From Voacanga thouarsii (Eukaryota > Streptophyta > Magnoliopsida > Gentianales > Apocynaceae), in assembly GCA_026120185.1 (NCBI GenBank), contig JANUWF010003367.1:1834001-1898000 (forward strand): a stretch of 64,000 nt of DNA. Reading direction: 5' to 3'. Made by a program: the position numbers and the translations under genes. Each line of letters opens with the position of its first letter. Positions within the stretch are counted from its first letter, which is position 1. The notes beneath the pieces were generated by a model. The model was not told where the DNA came from and did not search any database. It saw only the letters and a list, made by a program, of their open reading frames with translations. This document shows positions 22,190-36,600 of the stretch, one piece after another.

Positions 22190-24230
22190 CAGATGGCAAA
22201 CACTTCATCTCTACCATACATTGAAGGGTTTTCAACAAACTGACCATCATTATTCAGTGGAAGCTATTATACCTTCTAGAAAAATAGAATGAATATCTAT
22301 GTATGCTCAATCAATTTTGAGCTATGGAACCTGATTGAAAAGGGATCGTTTGTCCCATCCAAAATTGTCGAAGGTAGAAAAGTACTTAAACAGAGTAATG
22401 AATATAAAAGTAAAGATACTTAAAAAATGACCTTGAATTTTCAGGCTATGAATATACTATGTTGTGCCCTTGATACTAATGAGTACAACTGGATTTGTGG
22501 TTGTGATTCAACTTATGAAATGTGAAAATTACTTGAAGTCACTTATGAGGGGACAAATCAAGTAAAGGAATCAAAGTTAAGACTCTTGATTCGTGACTAT
22601 GAGCTATTTACAATGAAACCAGATGAGAACATAACTGATATATTTACTAGATTTACCAATATTATGAATGGATTAAATGCATATAGGAAAATCTATCCCT
22701 TTAAATAGCAAAACAGAAAAATACTCGATGCCTTACCAAAAAGCTGGCAGTCTAAGACTTTGGCTGTGGAAAAATCTAAAGACTTGAAAAACTTACCAAC
22801 TGAATAACTAATTAAATCTCTATTGATTTATGAAATGAAACTTAAAAGGTTTTAAGAACATGATGATGGTGATAGATGTAAAAGAGGAATTGCCTTAAAA
22901 GATGCCGATGATGAAGCTAACAGTGAACAATCTAAAAGTGACTATGGTATTGATTTAGGCACTGAAGAATTGGCCATGGTTGCTAGAAAGTTTAGGAAGA
23001 TGTTTGGAAAAAGAAACTTCAGAAAATGCAAGAAATTTGTCAAAAAAAAGGAACAAACTTCATCCTTCAAACCTCAATGTTATGAGTGTATGAGTACGAA
23101 ACATCTTGTTGTTGATTGTCCAATAGCTAAAGAAAGGAAAGCCAAGCAGAACAAAAAGAAAAGAATGGACATGAATACAAATAAAGGAGAAGGACTGGTT
23201 AGGACTTAGGACCAAGATGGATCCGAAACTGAAGGAAACTATGAATCCAAAACTAAAACAGCCAACATATGCTTCATGACCATGGAAGATAAGGTAAATC
23301 ATACTCCTTCTAATTCTATATCTGAATTACATGATTCTACTTGTGAAAATTTTGGTGATCTGAATGAGCTTCTTGTTAACACATTCCATAAACTCAAAAA
23401 GCTGTCCCAAAGAAATAAGGAAATGAAAATGAAGATTGTTTCCTTAGCTATTCAAAAGAGAGTTGATGATCTTACTACACGCATGGAGTGAGAACAAAGC
23501 TCTACTTGAATCCATTAGCTATTCAAATGTTGAAAATGATGTTATCTCAACTTCTTTTCAATGTATATCACTTGAGAACAAATGTCTATGTGATAAAGTA
23601 CTCTATCTTGAAATTATGCCTGATGATTTTAATGACATAAAAAAGAGAGTTGATGATCTTACTACACGCATTGAGAAATTCACAAATGGCAAAGACAATA
23701 TAAATAGATTGCTTGGAGTGCACACTATAGCTGGGGATAGAAATGGTCTCAACTATAGGCATGTGAACAATACTAGAAATTACAAATCTTATTTTGTGAA
23801 AGCTATTTCTTTATATACGGCTCATGTTTGCTGCACATATTATGGCAAACATGGACAAAAAGCCTATGTGTCATGTTAGAAACAAAGTCGAATATGGTGT
23901 GAAAACAATATGGAGAATTAAATGAACCATTACTAGCTCTCGTGGACCCGAGAAAGTGTGGGTACCAAAATTTACTCCTCCATCTTGTGTATAAGTATAT
24001 TTAGCACAAAAGATGAGCTTCACAAAATGATTCTTATATAATGGATACTCTAGAGAGATGGTGGGAAATATAGCACTAATGGAAGATATTCAAGCTACAA
24101 ATAATGGATTTGTCAACTTTAGAGACAAGAAAAAGGGGAAATACTCGGTATATGTAATATTAGTAAAGGATTTTACATATACCGATTGCTTAAGAGAAAA
24201 TTTATCACTACTTAGCATTAATAATAAATA
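22190..24230 (+). pseudogene. Ty1/copia gag and protease start, degenerate and truncated
   Basis: The reading begins MANTSSLPYIEGFSTN at about 22194. It passes through a UBN2-type gag region (RLLIRDYELFTMKPDENITD) with several stops. It reaches a zinc knuckle at about 23078-23119 (CYECMSTKHLVVDC, spacing C-2-C-4-H-4-C) and continues to a protease-start relic (GYSREMVGN then GGFVNF-like residues) near 24040-24150. Homology stops near 24230. Integrase, reverse transcriptase and the 3' LTR are missing. A phrase encoding KRVDDLTTR occurs twice (about 23456 and 23646), indicating a local duplication. Confidence 0.78.
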
Positions 24231-24658
24231 GCATTAGTCAAATAAATTTCCACAGCGCGGCAAAACCGCACCAACTCGCACATTTCCGCGCGTCAGTCAT
24301 ACACACAATAATCTCGTATACATAATGTATGAAGATTTTCACGCGGAAAGAGAATGGACTAAGAATTCTTCACAATTTCCGGAGGAGGGGAACCCAAAAA
24401 AAAAAAAAAACAAAAAAACAAAAAAGAAAGATAAAAAAAGTAAAAAAAAGAGAAACTAACAAAAGCCTTCCTCTTCCCTTTCATCAGGTTTCATCTGTTC
24501 ATCAAAAAATTTCCTCAAAATCGTTTTCCAAAATTTCGATAACCGAGAAAAGCAATAGAAATTAAAAAAAAATTTCTGCACAATATTCTCCTGTTGAAGT
24601 CCACGGAGATAATTTTGTCCCGTCCTGTTGGATCGGACGGATTTTGTAGAGGACTAGG
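24231..24658 (+). promoter_or_regulatory. ALA3 proximal promoter and 5' leader
   Basis: The sequence turns GC-richer at 24250 and then has an A-rich stretch (24395-24460) and a pyrimidine-rich stretch before the ATG at 24659. A TATA-like string (CGTATACATAATGTATG) lies near 24315. The transcription start cannot be fixed by eye. The copia relic ends where this region begins, so the gene has only about 430 bases of non-transposon upstream DNA. Confidence 0.5.
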
Positions 24659-27600
24659 ATGGCAGGATGGAGGGGATCTAGATCACGGTTAGGTGGCAGT
24701 GGCGGTGGCGGTGATGGTTCGCCGATGATGGAACGTTTGGCCTCTAACAGGACTGTTCGGTTAGGAAGTATTCAGCCTCAGGCACCTGGTCATCGTACCG
24801 TGTTTTGCAATGACCGTGAAGCTAATGCACTTGCTAAATTCAAGGTTTGTTATTTTCTTATACGTTGTGTTTGAATATTTTGTGTTTTTTGCGGTAGGGG
24901 GCCGAGGATGGGAAACGTGGGTTAACGGAGTTGATTGGAAGGGCGAGGTCCTGGGGTTGGGATGGTGGAATATCCTCGATGAGATGATGTTTTTGGAGGT
25001 TTATTTGAGGTTTAAGTTATTATTAGGTTTTGGTTATTGCCATCTGCTGTTATTGAAGTTAGTAGTGAATCTTTTCTTCTCTTGAAGTTCACCTAATAAA
25101 GATGATTTATTTGTGTGTTGAGCGGAGAGTGGAAATGGGGATTAAGATGACTTGATTATTAATTTTACATTGCTTAGCTTTTCAGGTGATAGAGAATCTT
25201 ATGTCAAACATTTGATGTTGTTTGGAGTCAACAGATATTGATACTATTTTTGCTAGGTTATGTGACTTCTTCTCGTGGAAAATTTTGACATCAAGTTCAT
25301 AGAAGACATTAGACCTGCCTTTTTGAACATTTGTTTATATTTGATATACTAATTTTCATTTTTTAACCCATATTTTGTGAACAATAGAGGTATGCTGACT
25401 TCGTCTAGAAATATATTTTGTTGTTCATGAATAAACATTTACTTTTTATTCCAAAGAGTATGAACGTCTTATAAACCTTGCACCTTTAATGAGTTTTTCC
25501 TTTTTCATTATAGTTGTTTAGTTCTTGTTTAATTTACTCTCAACTCTTTTACATAGTTATTCTGTTATAAGAATGTGTTTTGGGTAGAGAATAAGCTGAA
25601 TGCTTGTATCCTTTGACTTGGTTCAGAGCACTGCCCCATTGCTGATAAAATTTTCTCTACAAGATGGTTAACCAACAAAGTTATCCAGGCTATAGCAAAA
25701 GATTTCCATCTACCTGTTTTCTTGAAAAGTGTAGTAGTGAAAGTCTCACCATGGGCTGGGTTTTCCTGCCTAGTTTATGTGTTTTGTTGCTTTGAAAACT
25801 TGTGATAAAGTTATAAACCGAATTTTATTTAGAAAATAGGTTGTGCAGTGGATTGAATTGTGCTTTGTATTTCTGTAATTTGAAACGTGAGGCAGTGCAA
25901 TATAAAAAAGAGAAAAACGTCCAAGGTAAGAAATTCAGAATCTAGAAAGGATGTTGGAAGTGTAGGGAATTAGTTTCGGACATGGGTCCTAGAGTCAGAC
26001 TTGAGCCACTCTAGACCGGGGCTTGTTGTTTCAATGCAAATGGGGGAAAGGGAAAAAAGTTAGGGGCCTTAATATTGCCTACATTTTCTATTGAAGCAAT
26101 AGAGCTGGTGGAAATTGAAATATACGGCTCGTGCGCAGATCTGCAGGAGTTCATGCAATTCTGGTCCTACCTCTGTCTTTCTCTCCCACAAGCTTCTGTT
26201 GCTTTACTACTCTGAGTTTTGTTTCCATCTTTCTATAGAATTCCATCTATTGAGCATATATTGCCCTCCATATCTTCTTAGAGAATCTTTGCATGTTGTG
26301 AAGCTGTCTTTTCAAAGAATCACTTATTAAACCTCAAGTTGATACTGACAGAAATTCCAAATTTACTTATCCTTGGGTACAAAGAGCTGTAGAAAATGTT
26401 GATGAATTACCACTGACTAGGAAGCTAGACTTGCATTTTGTAAACTGTCAAAAGTCTTCTTTATTGTCATTTTCTTTGTGTGCTCATTTCAATTTGATAA
26501 TGTGTTAGTGGATATGAATGCATGGATGTGAATTCTTTTCAGACTCTTAGGTGAATATAACTCTAGGTTAAGAGGAATATATGGTTTTGTTGTCTGTTTT
26601 TAAGGTCATTGTATTTAAGTTGCCTTGCATACATAATATGCATAAATAATCTCTTGATATTCTTGTTAATTTCTGTCACAAAATATCTTGGAGTGACACT
26701 TCACCATTTTGGCTGGGAAAACAATAATTCTTCCTTTGCCTGCAAGATATTCTCCTTCTGGATAAATAATTGCCTTTTGGTATAACTGGTGATGTAGTAC
26801 TTCTAAACTTTTCAGGGGAATTCTGTATCAACTACTAAATATGATGTGTTGACATTTCTACCAAAGGGGTTATTCGAACAGGTAAGATATTTTGCTTTCT
26901 TATGCATTAAAAATATGTGACATCTTTAATGCTTTTGTCAGGGAAAATACTGAGAAGTATTTGTCTAGAGGCAGAGGTTTATTTATGGGTTAGACAGAGA
27001 TATATTGAGAACCATTCATCTCATTATTTCGCTAGGATAAGCATGTTGTTTGTGATAAAATATCAATGCTATCACATTTCCTCCTTTACCTTATTTTTTT
27101 CCTTTGCTTGTTTTTTTCCATGCTGGCAGTTCAGACGGGTGGCTAACCTTTACTTCCTTATGATTTCAATTTTGTCATGTACTCCAGTCAGGTATGCCAG
27201 AAATGAATTACCTAACACAATGTGATATATTTTTGGATCTTCTAAAGTTGCTTGGGCTGTGTAAGGGGAACCATTTTATACTCCCTCCGTCCCATTAAAA
27301 TTGGCAGTGGTTGACTTGACACGATATTTTATGCAAAAGTAAAACTTAGAATATAATAATGATATAATATAATAAAAATAAAAAATATGTGGGCCCCATA
27401 ATACTTTATGTCAAATCTAAGAATATAAATATAATATATGTGGGGTATATTGATTATTTTATAACAAATTGTATAGTAAAAATTTTCCTTTTAAGGAAAG
27501 TGTCAAATTTAATGGGACATTCCAAAATAGTAAGTATGTCAATTTTAATAGGACGGAGGGAGTAGTATATTGTTCTTAACTAGACTTCTTGTATATGATG

Positions 27601-30600
27601 CTCATAGACTAAAGAATGGAAAGGATAAAAGAAACTTTTGGTGGGAGGAGTTGATGAAAGTTTTTACTCATTTATCAATGAACACTTCTTTTCCACAAAT
27701 AACTATTCTTGATCTACAATGAGCTAGAGGTTTAAATTTTTAAGCATGTAAGTACAGTTTTGTTCAGACAGGTATCTCCTTGGGTGTGGATTTTAGGGCC
27801 AAGATTTCATAATTGTTATGGATTTGCGCCTTAAGAGTTTTCCTTTCATGCAGTCCTGTGAGTCCAATTACAAATGTCCTTCCTTTGAGCTTGGTGCTTC
27901 TTGTTTCTCTCATTAAGGAGGCATGGGAGGATTGGGTGAGTAACTCTTCACTTGACTATTATATATCCATTTATTTTTTCACTGTTGCTACTGTTTCATC
28001 TATCTAATCATTGGTATGAAACTTTTCCTTTAGTTTTAGGAATGGGAAACATTGAAGTTTAAATAGATCAACTCAAGGAATACATATTCTTTTCTGATGC
28101 TTCTGCTCTAGAGTACTAAGAATTGAAAGATAGCTTACACCTTTTCTTTCTTCTTCTCTGTCATTATCTACAACAGAAGCGTTTTCAGAATGATATGGCA
28201 ATTAATAATACTCCTGTAGACATATTGCAAGATCAGAAGTGGGTATCTGTTCCTTGGAAGAAACTTCAGGTTGGAGATATTATCAAAGTAAGCATACAGA
28301 TGGGGCTTTCCTTTGCTTTATCCTTTATGGCATTTAAAACTTGTCAAGTTGTGTGCTATGTTTTCACCTTTTTGGTTGTTGTAACATTTTAACATTGCCA
28401 CCTTTTTTCACTTAGCACAGCACTTTGTGAAACTTCCTTTTTTGGTTACACTCAGTTCGGTGTATGTAATAAACTGATTGTTCATTGAGGATTGTTATGG
28501 TTTCTCTGGCATTATCTCCATGCTTCTTAATTCCATGATCTTTTGGCATACTACTGAAAACTCTGGTAGTTGGGGGATTTATGATCTGTTATTTTGACCT
28601 TTCTGGTTGGGACACAAATTGTTAAAAAAGACAAAAAAGATTGGGTCTTCCATTTTTCAGATGGCAATTCTAAATGTTTCAAACAATAAAGGTTTCTCTC
28701 CCAGCATAGCAACTGTGCTGGGAATGTAGCAAGCTGCTGGAGGTCTTTATTGTGGTCGCAGAAGATTACTTTTTTGTGCTGTATGCTACTGGAGCATTGT
28801 TGAAGTCATTTATGGGTATAAGCTAATAAACATGAGCCTTGTATGATGTCCTTGTTAAAGGAGTTATAATTTAGTTTCTTACTGATATGCTGTCATGATA
28901 ACCTTCATGTTTGGTAGTGAGCTTGAATTTCTTCTATGGGTGAATAACTTTTATCAATTGAACTATCATATATAGACCACACCTTCTGTGTACAATATAT
29001 TTTCCAGGCAAACATCAATTCTTGTTTTCTGTTCCTACTTGCTTCATGAACTAGAAGAACTAGTAAATATGTATAAAAAGTGTTTTTATCTAAATACAGT
29101 AATATAGACAGAATGCTCAATGCTTTATTGTTCAATTCTCTCAAGCAATTTTGCAGCTATCTGAAAAGCAACAAAGCAAACTTTTCTTTTCCCATAATTC
29201 ATGAAGCAACTGATAGTACCTTATAGTTCTGGTTTGGCTCTTTGTTAACAGCTGGAGAAATTTTCTTTGATGAATACATTTAACCGTGTGTCACTTTGGT
29301 TTCAGGTTAAGCAAGATGCGTATTTTCCAGCTGATTTGTTATTTCTTGCTAGTACAAATCCTGATGGGGTCTGTTACATTGAGGTACACGCTCTCATAGT
29401 CCTGATGATTTTGCCTTCACTCTTTCCTGCAGCTAAATGGTGTGGTCTTTTTGTTGTTAAAGGATAAAATAATTTTAACTAGTCCACACTTTTCTCGCTC
29501 TGTTTTTTTCCCTTCCTCATCATCATTTCTTTTCATTTTGAGTCACAGACTGCAAATCTGGATGGTGAAACAAATTTAAAGATCAGAAAAGCATTGGAGA
29601 AAACATGGGATTTTGTGACTCCTGATAAAGTTGCTGAATTTAAAGGTTTCATCTAACCTCTCTCTCTTATTTCTCATCTTTGTGGGATATTATTTATGTA
29701 GGATTCATATGCTCTGATAATACAAAACGTGTTATGTCACATGGACTTCTAACCATGCAATCATCTTTGTTTTATCTGTCCTTTTATCTTCTAAAGCATT
29801 ATTTTTCAAATAATTAAACATATTACATTTTAGCTCTAATTATATGCATTTGCAGATATAATTTACCAATTGCAAGCCTGTGGGGTTTGAGCTCATCGTG
29901 AATTCTTAAATAGCTTGAGTGCGTTTGAATTTGATAAGAGCTAAAATTAATGTGAACTTGAGTTGCTAGCTTGTTTATCCCTTAGTTTGAACTCTTTTTG
30001 CTCTGCCATTGTATACATATTTGTTTGTAATAATCCACCACTGCCTGGTAGAATTATGCCAAACCATGCAATACTGTATGATCAGCTTAGTTTAAAATAG
30101 TCCCCCCCCCCCCTTCATCTGATGTTAGGAGCTCTGTGTTGGAGTACGGCCTTTTCATTCTCATTGTTATGGAAAGCTGTATTTAACAAATAAATAATTA
30201 GAGTTGCTGTTTTGGACTTATGATTTGTCAAGCAGGAGAAGGGAAGAGAACCTTGTCCATACTTCTTAATCTGGTATAACTTATGAAAATAACCGCTCTT
30301 TGCAAAATATGTGATGTCTTTTATAGAGGCTATGTTGCTTAAAAGCGAACCTTTTGATAGCTTGGAGTGTTTTGGCAGCCAAGAGAACCTTAGCACCATC
30401 TTCCCATATATTTTCTATTTATGCTGGAATATTATCTCTGCATTTTTTTTATTTTTTCTTAAAACTTTCCTCCATCTTTTCTGGGTTTTTGGTTAATTCA
30501 GTTCATTTATGTTGGCACATAAAAATGCATATTCATATGAGAATTGATGTTGCTGGAATTAGGAAAATCTGTCGAGTAAGTAGGATTAAAACATTATGAG

Positions 30601-33600
30601 TTGGGATAGTGAATTTTCGAATTTGTTCAACGTCCTGATTCAGATTTTGCTACAATCTGCAGGTGAAGTGCAATGCGAGCAACCTAACAATTCATTGTAC
30701 ACTTTTACTGGCAATCTTATTGTTCAAAAGCAAACTTTGCCATTGAGTCCAAATCAGATTCTACTACGTGTATGACTTTGCTTTCTGACTCCTACTCTGC
30801 TTTACTAGAATTTAATAGCTCAATGTTCAGCTACTCAAGGCACAATTATCTCGCACTTATGCGACTTGGTTTTACTTTTACCTTTGGATTTGGGTTTGAC
30901 CTTAATTATATATTTAACTAGTTTGATACATTCAGTCTAATAAAGTAACTTCTAACTGAATTTCTCTGCACTAAAATGGGTTTTCGTTTTTCTTTTTGAT
31001 GGACTATAGATCTACCAATTCTTTATACTTTCTTCCCTGGTTTTCATGTTTGTTTTAATTATTTTTTGATGGCTGCAACTGATTTATTATATGTAATGAC
31101 TCTTGCTTCAAATATTTGTAGGGATGTAGTCTCAGGAATACAGAGTACATTGTTGGGGCAGTTGTTTTTACTGGACATGAGACAAAGGTAACCTATTCTA
31201 GTTTAATTTCTTAGATCCATTTATCATACTTTCTCACTTTTCTGATTCACGAATGTGCGAAAGCATTGTGTTCATGGTACTCTTAAAGTTATTCTTTTGA
31301 GAGTGTATTAGAAATCAGTAGTCGTGGCCTTATTTCGCTGCCTTTGAATCATCTGCTTTGTTGTTGTAAGGGTTAACTTCTTGGCCATCTTGGTCTAATT
31401 GCAGGTTATGATGAATGCCATGAAAATCCCATCAAAGAGAAGTACTTTGGAAAAGAAACTGGACAAACTTATTCTCACTCTCTTTTGTGTTCTATTCTGC
31501 ATGTGTCTCCTGGGTGCCATAGGCAGGTTTGGCCCTCAGCTCGTGATAATAGAATGTTCATGTTTATTCATTTCTACTAAAGATGATACAACATCTGTTG
31601 TTAAAAAAACTTGCAGTGGTGTCTTCATAAACCGAAAGTATTATTACTTGCGGTTTGAAAATAACAAGAATTCAGATGCACAGTTCAATCCTGACAATAG
31701 ATTTGCGGTATGAGATTTTCTGGAGGAGTTTAAATTGTTGCTTATGGTTTTCCTGTTCCTTGCATTGTTTTGCAAAGTAATGAATTGTGCTGCTCTACAG
31801 GTTGCTGCCTTGACAATGTTTACCCTGATTACTCTCTATTCACCAATTATCCCTATCTCTCTTTATGTTTCTGTTGAGGTGTGTGTCAGAGCATTTTTGC
31901 TTGTTCTTCTTGTCTGTGGATAATTAAGGTTATATAAACTCACCTTTGGTTTTCATTTTTAGATGATAAAATTTATTCAGTCAACTCAATTTATCAACAA
32001 TGACTTACATATGTATCACCCTGAGAGCAATACTCCAGCGTTGGCTCGAACATCTAATTTGAATGAAGAACTTGGGCAGGTAACATGATCTTTCTTTCTC
32101 ACGCGCCTTGCACACACAATTGCATGTACATTGATTGGAACATTTCACTATTTAGTAAGGTTTCATTTGTACCAGTCTTGTTTTTTATCTTCTCTCCTAC
32201 TTCCTCCGTCCCACAAAGATACTTAGCTATAACATCTTTATCTACAAATACTTTCTTAGTTATCAACGAAAACATTAATTGTTCTAGTTTGGGAAAGAAA
32301 GTTACAAGTAAAATGAGTTATGAGAATAATTTAGTAACATAAGCCATCTAGTGGAGGGGTATATGAGGAATATACTAGGCAAAAATGACTGCATTAATTA
32401 TATTTCTTAATCCGTGTGAAAATAGAAGTAGGCCAATATTTGTGGGACAGAGTGAGGTAATTTCCTTTTGCTTGTCTTTTCATCCAAGTCAATTTTGTGT
32501 TACTTTATTTCTCTTCTCCTTTATACAGGTGGAGTATATTTTTTCTGATAAAACTGGAACTTTGACAAGAAATTTGATGGAGTTCTTTAAGTGTTCAATT
32601 GGCGGTGAAATATATGGCATTGGTATTAGTGAAATTGAGATTGGAACAGCTCAAAGGAATGGAATGAAGGTGGAGGTATGTTAAACTGTCACCAGAACAA
32701 GGAAGGTGTATATTCTTGTGTGAATATTGATTTGCTGACACCATTGCACTATTACAGGTCCAGAAATCATCAAACACAGAGCATGAAAAAGGCTTCAATT
32801 TTGATGATACTCGGCTTATGCGAGGTGCTTGGAGAAATGAACCTAATCCTGATGTATGCAAGGTAAGAGACCTGGATAAGGCATTGTGCGAAAACATTAT
32901 TCATGTTTCAGTTGTGCATCTATTGGTTGTCATGTGCTGTTGATACATGGTTCAATGCAATGAGCCATTATTTCTCTGGAACTTGAAGGTTTATTAGCTG
33001 TTTTCAGTTATCTGGTGGATACTTGCAGAAGTATTTCTTCCATTTGTAGGTTTTGGACTTTAATGGAAGTTGTAGTTTGTAGAACCTTTTCACATCACTG
33101 TTGGTTTTTTGTGTGCACAATGTAACTTTACCTTTCATAATTTCTCGTGCATCTTCTGACGGTACGAGATGCTGAAACAAATTTGCATCCCAAAAGGTTT
33201 TATTTGGATTGTTTTCTGGTTTATATTATCTGTGTGACTTCCGAATTTGAGAAATTTTTGGTGGCTATGAAGATCTTTATTTCAGAATTCGTAATACATA
33301 TTATCTTGCCCAAGTACATAAGATATGGAGACATACAAGTTTTATGAGCATTTTCTTTTTCAACCACATCTTTTAATGAAAGAGTGTCTGCATGGTATAG
33401 GAATTCTTCAGATGTCTTGCTATATGTCATACTGTACTTCCTGAAGGCGATGAGTCCCCAGAGAAAATTCACTATCAAGCTGCTTCCCCAGACGAGGCTG
33501 CTTTGGTGACAGCAGCGAAGAACTTTGGCTTCTTTTTTTACAAGTTAGCACTGGTTTCTTCTCATACCTGGATGTGTCAATTTCTTTTCTCCACGTTTTT

Positions 33601-36600
33601 AATAATACACTGCCTTTTCCAAGCATGTTACTTATCTCCAAGAGAAGGTAAATTATGGAGTTTGGTTGGGAGTCTATTTTGAAAATATTAACCATCATTA
33701 TAAACATAAAAGAAAAGTGTAGGCACATCCCAGAATATAAAATTGGAATTTAACAGTTGTATATACTCTGTTGGATATTATGGAACTCAGTTCCCTGTCC
33801 CTTTAAAGGAAACTGGGTCGAAAGAGATAATGTGTGTGGGGATTAATGATGAGGGTATTTCAGGATGAATTACTGTGATGCATAGCATGTTAAAAAATGC
33901 TTTCCTTTTCCTACTTTTTCCTGATTGGTAGAGTTCTGATAGTTTTACGTGAAGCTAACTCAGGATTTCACAGGCGTACACCTACCATGATTTATGTTCG
34001 TGAATCGCATGTTGAAAAGATGGGGAAAGTTCAAGATGTCCCTTATGAGATCTTGAATGTCCTTGAGTTCAACAGGTGATAACACTTTCTGGCTTGAATG
34101 GTTATTCTGATTTCATGCTGTATGACAATGAAGGTGGATTTTAATAAGTTATCCTTTATTTAGTACAAGGAAGCGCCAGTCTGTTGTATGTCGCCATCCA
34201 GATGGCAGACTTGTATTATACTGCAAGGTAATGGGTTAACAGGATAACATACTTGAGTTAGAAATTTATATAAAAATAGTGGTTTTACAGCTTTTGCCTT
34301 TCCACAGGGTGCTGATACCGTAATTTACGAGAGATTGGCCAGCAGAGACAATGATTTGAAAAGAACTACCAGGGAGCACTTGGAGCAGTTTGGAGCCGCT
34401 GGATTGCGTACGCTTTGCCTGGCCTATAGAGATTTGAGTTCTGATGTATATGAGAATTGGAATGAGAAATTTATTCAGGCAAAATCTTCTCTAAGGGATC
34501 GTGAGAAGAAGTTAGATGAGGTTTGTTGGTCCGAGCTAATGATTAATGTTCATTTGACCTGTTTGTTGCACATTGTTTCAAACTATGTTGTTCATATCTT
34601 ATTGCTGGAAACTTTTTCTTATTGAACATTGATAATTAAGTATAGCCTTATGGTGCTTGCAATCCCTACCTATTTTCCTGAATTTTTTTTGGTCTTTGTC
34701 TATATATTCCATTTGTGAAGAATGCTGGACGCAGCTTGTTGCTGCTTCACCCTCAAGTGTGCAAGTACAAAAAACAAAAAAAAAAAACCTTTTTGTTCAG
34801 TAGGAATTTTAAACATTATATGCTCAATAAAGATTTCTTGAACAGTGTCAACATCTTAACGATGCTATTCAGTAAGATCAGTAATATCATTTGCGGTAAT
34901 CTAATCTCACTAGTTTCAACCTTGTTTTCTCTCCACACAGCACAAATCTTTATTTTTGTGATGTTATATTGTGATATTCTTTCACCAACAAGCATCTTTG
35001 CAAACAAGCCACTTCTGGTGCTTTTTTGTGCATATGAAAATTTAAATCCTATGCAGGTAGCTGAACTCATAGAAAAGGATCTTGTTCTGATTGGATGCAC
35101 TGCAATAGAAGACAAGCTTCAGGAAGGGGTGCCTTCCTGTATAGAGACTCTCTCCAAGGCTGGAATCAAGATTTGGGTGCTTACTGGTGACAAGTTGGAA
35201 ACAGCAATAAATATTGCCTATGGTAAGCATTTTTTTGGATGCTTTTGTTTTGGCCTTATTTTTCCCCCCTTTTTGGTGGGCTTTTCCATAGCAGAACTGG
35301 CTTTTCTTATTCTATTTTTGTGTTGACTGCATAGTGTGTGAAACATTTTTAACTTGCTCCTTGTAGCAGCCTTGTTATTTAATGTCAAACATCTTATAAC
35401 TTTTTCATTTTGTTGTGGCACCAGCTTGCAAGTTGATCAATAACACCATGAAACAATTTATAATCAGTTCTGAAACAGATGAAATTAGAGATGTAGAAGA
35501 TAGAGTAAGCAGCCTTTCTTTCTTGCCACATTATTACTTAAAAAAAAAACCTTGGCTTAATATTTCATATTTTCTATTTTTTAAAAATTCTTCTTTAGGG
35601 TGATCAAGTGGAGCTTGCAAGATTTATGAAAGACACAGTGAAGAATCAGCTGAAAAAGTGCTATGAAGAAGCACAACAGCATCTTCGCACTGCATCTGTA
35701 ACCAAATTGGCCCTTGTGATTGATGGGAAGTGTTTGATGTATGCATTAGATCCAAGTTTGCGTGTAATGCTTCTAAATTTGAGCTTGAATTGTAGTGCTG
35801 TGGTCTGCTGTCGAGTTTCTCCTTTACAAAAGGCACAGGTGAGGTTCATAAATGCAGTTTTGTAGGCTGGTCACAAGTTTTGCAATTGAATTCTTAAGCC
35901 TGACCGTCTTTGGTTTATTCTTTTGCAATCTTCCTTTGTCTTTGGAACCAGCTGGTATGTTGTAAACATGAAAAGTAGTAAACATTGTACTTTAGGATAT
36001 CTCATCCTATTTATTTTGCTGAGATAACTGAATTTGATTTTCATGTTTTAATCTTAGTTATTGAGTGGAACTATTGAAATATTTTGTTACTGCTTCTAGG
36101 TTACGAGCCTTGTGAGGAAGGGAGCAAAGAGAATAACGCTCAGTATTGGAGATGGTGCTAATGATGTTAGCATGATTCAAGCTGCTCATGTTGGTGTTGG
36201 AATTAGTGGGCAGGAAGGAATGCAAGCAGTGATGGCAAGTGATTTTGCTATTGCTCAATTTCGCTTCCTCACAGATTTACTTCTTGTGCATGGACGGTGG
36301 TCATATCTCAGAATATGCAAGGTTTATTATTTTGCTTACAGTCACCATTTAAATATCTTTGTAGTAGGTAATTAAGTTTTCAATGATTGCTGGAATTATT
36401 TCCTTGTTTCCCATTTCATAAGCTCAGATAATTTGGACTGCTTTTATATGTTGTACGACAAGGAGCAATGAGAGAAGATGGTGAATGACAGTCTATGATT
36501 TGTTTAGGGCTCAAGCATCCAACTTTAACAGTCCTGAACTACTGGTTGACTAGTTTAGTAGCTTCTTCATTGCTGCTACTTCAAACCAAGTAGCATTGCC

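Noticed and set aside
24810..25085. 91-codon frame after ALA3 exon 1
   Set aside because: It reads through the splice donor at 24845 into intron 1; the ALA3 phase and homology continue at 26816.
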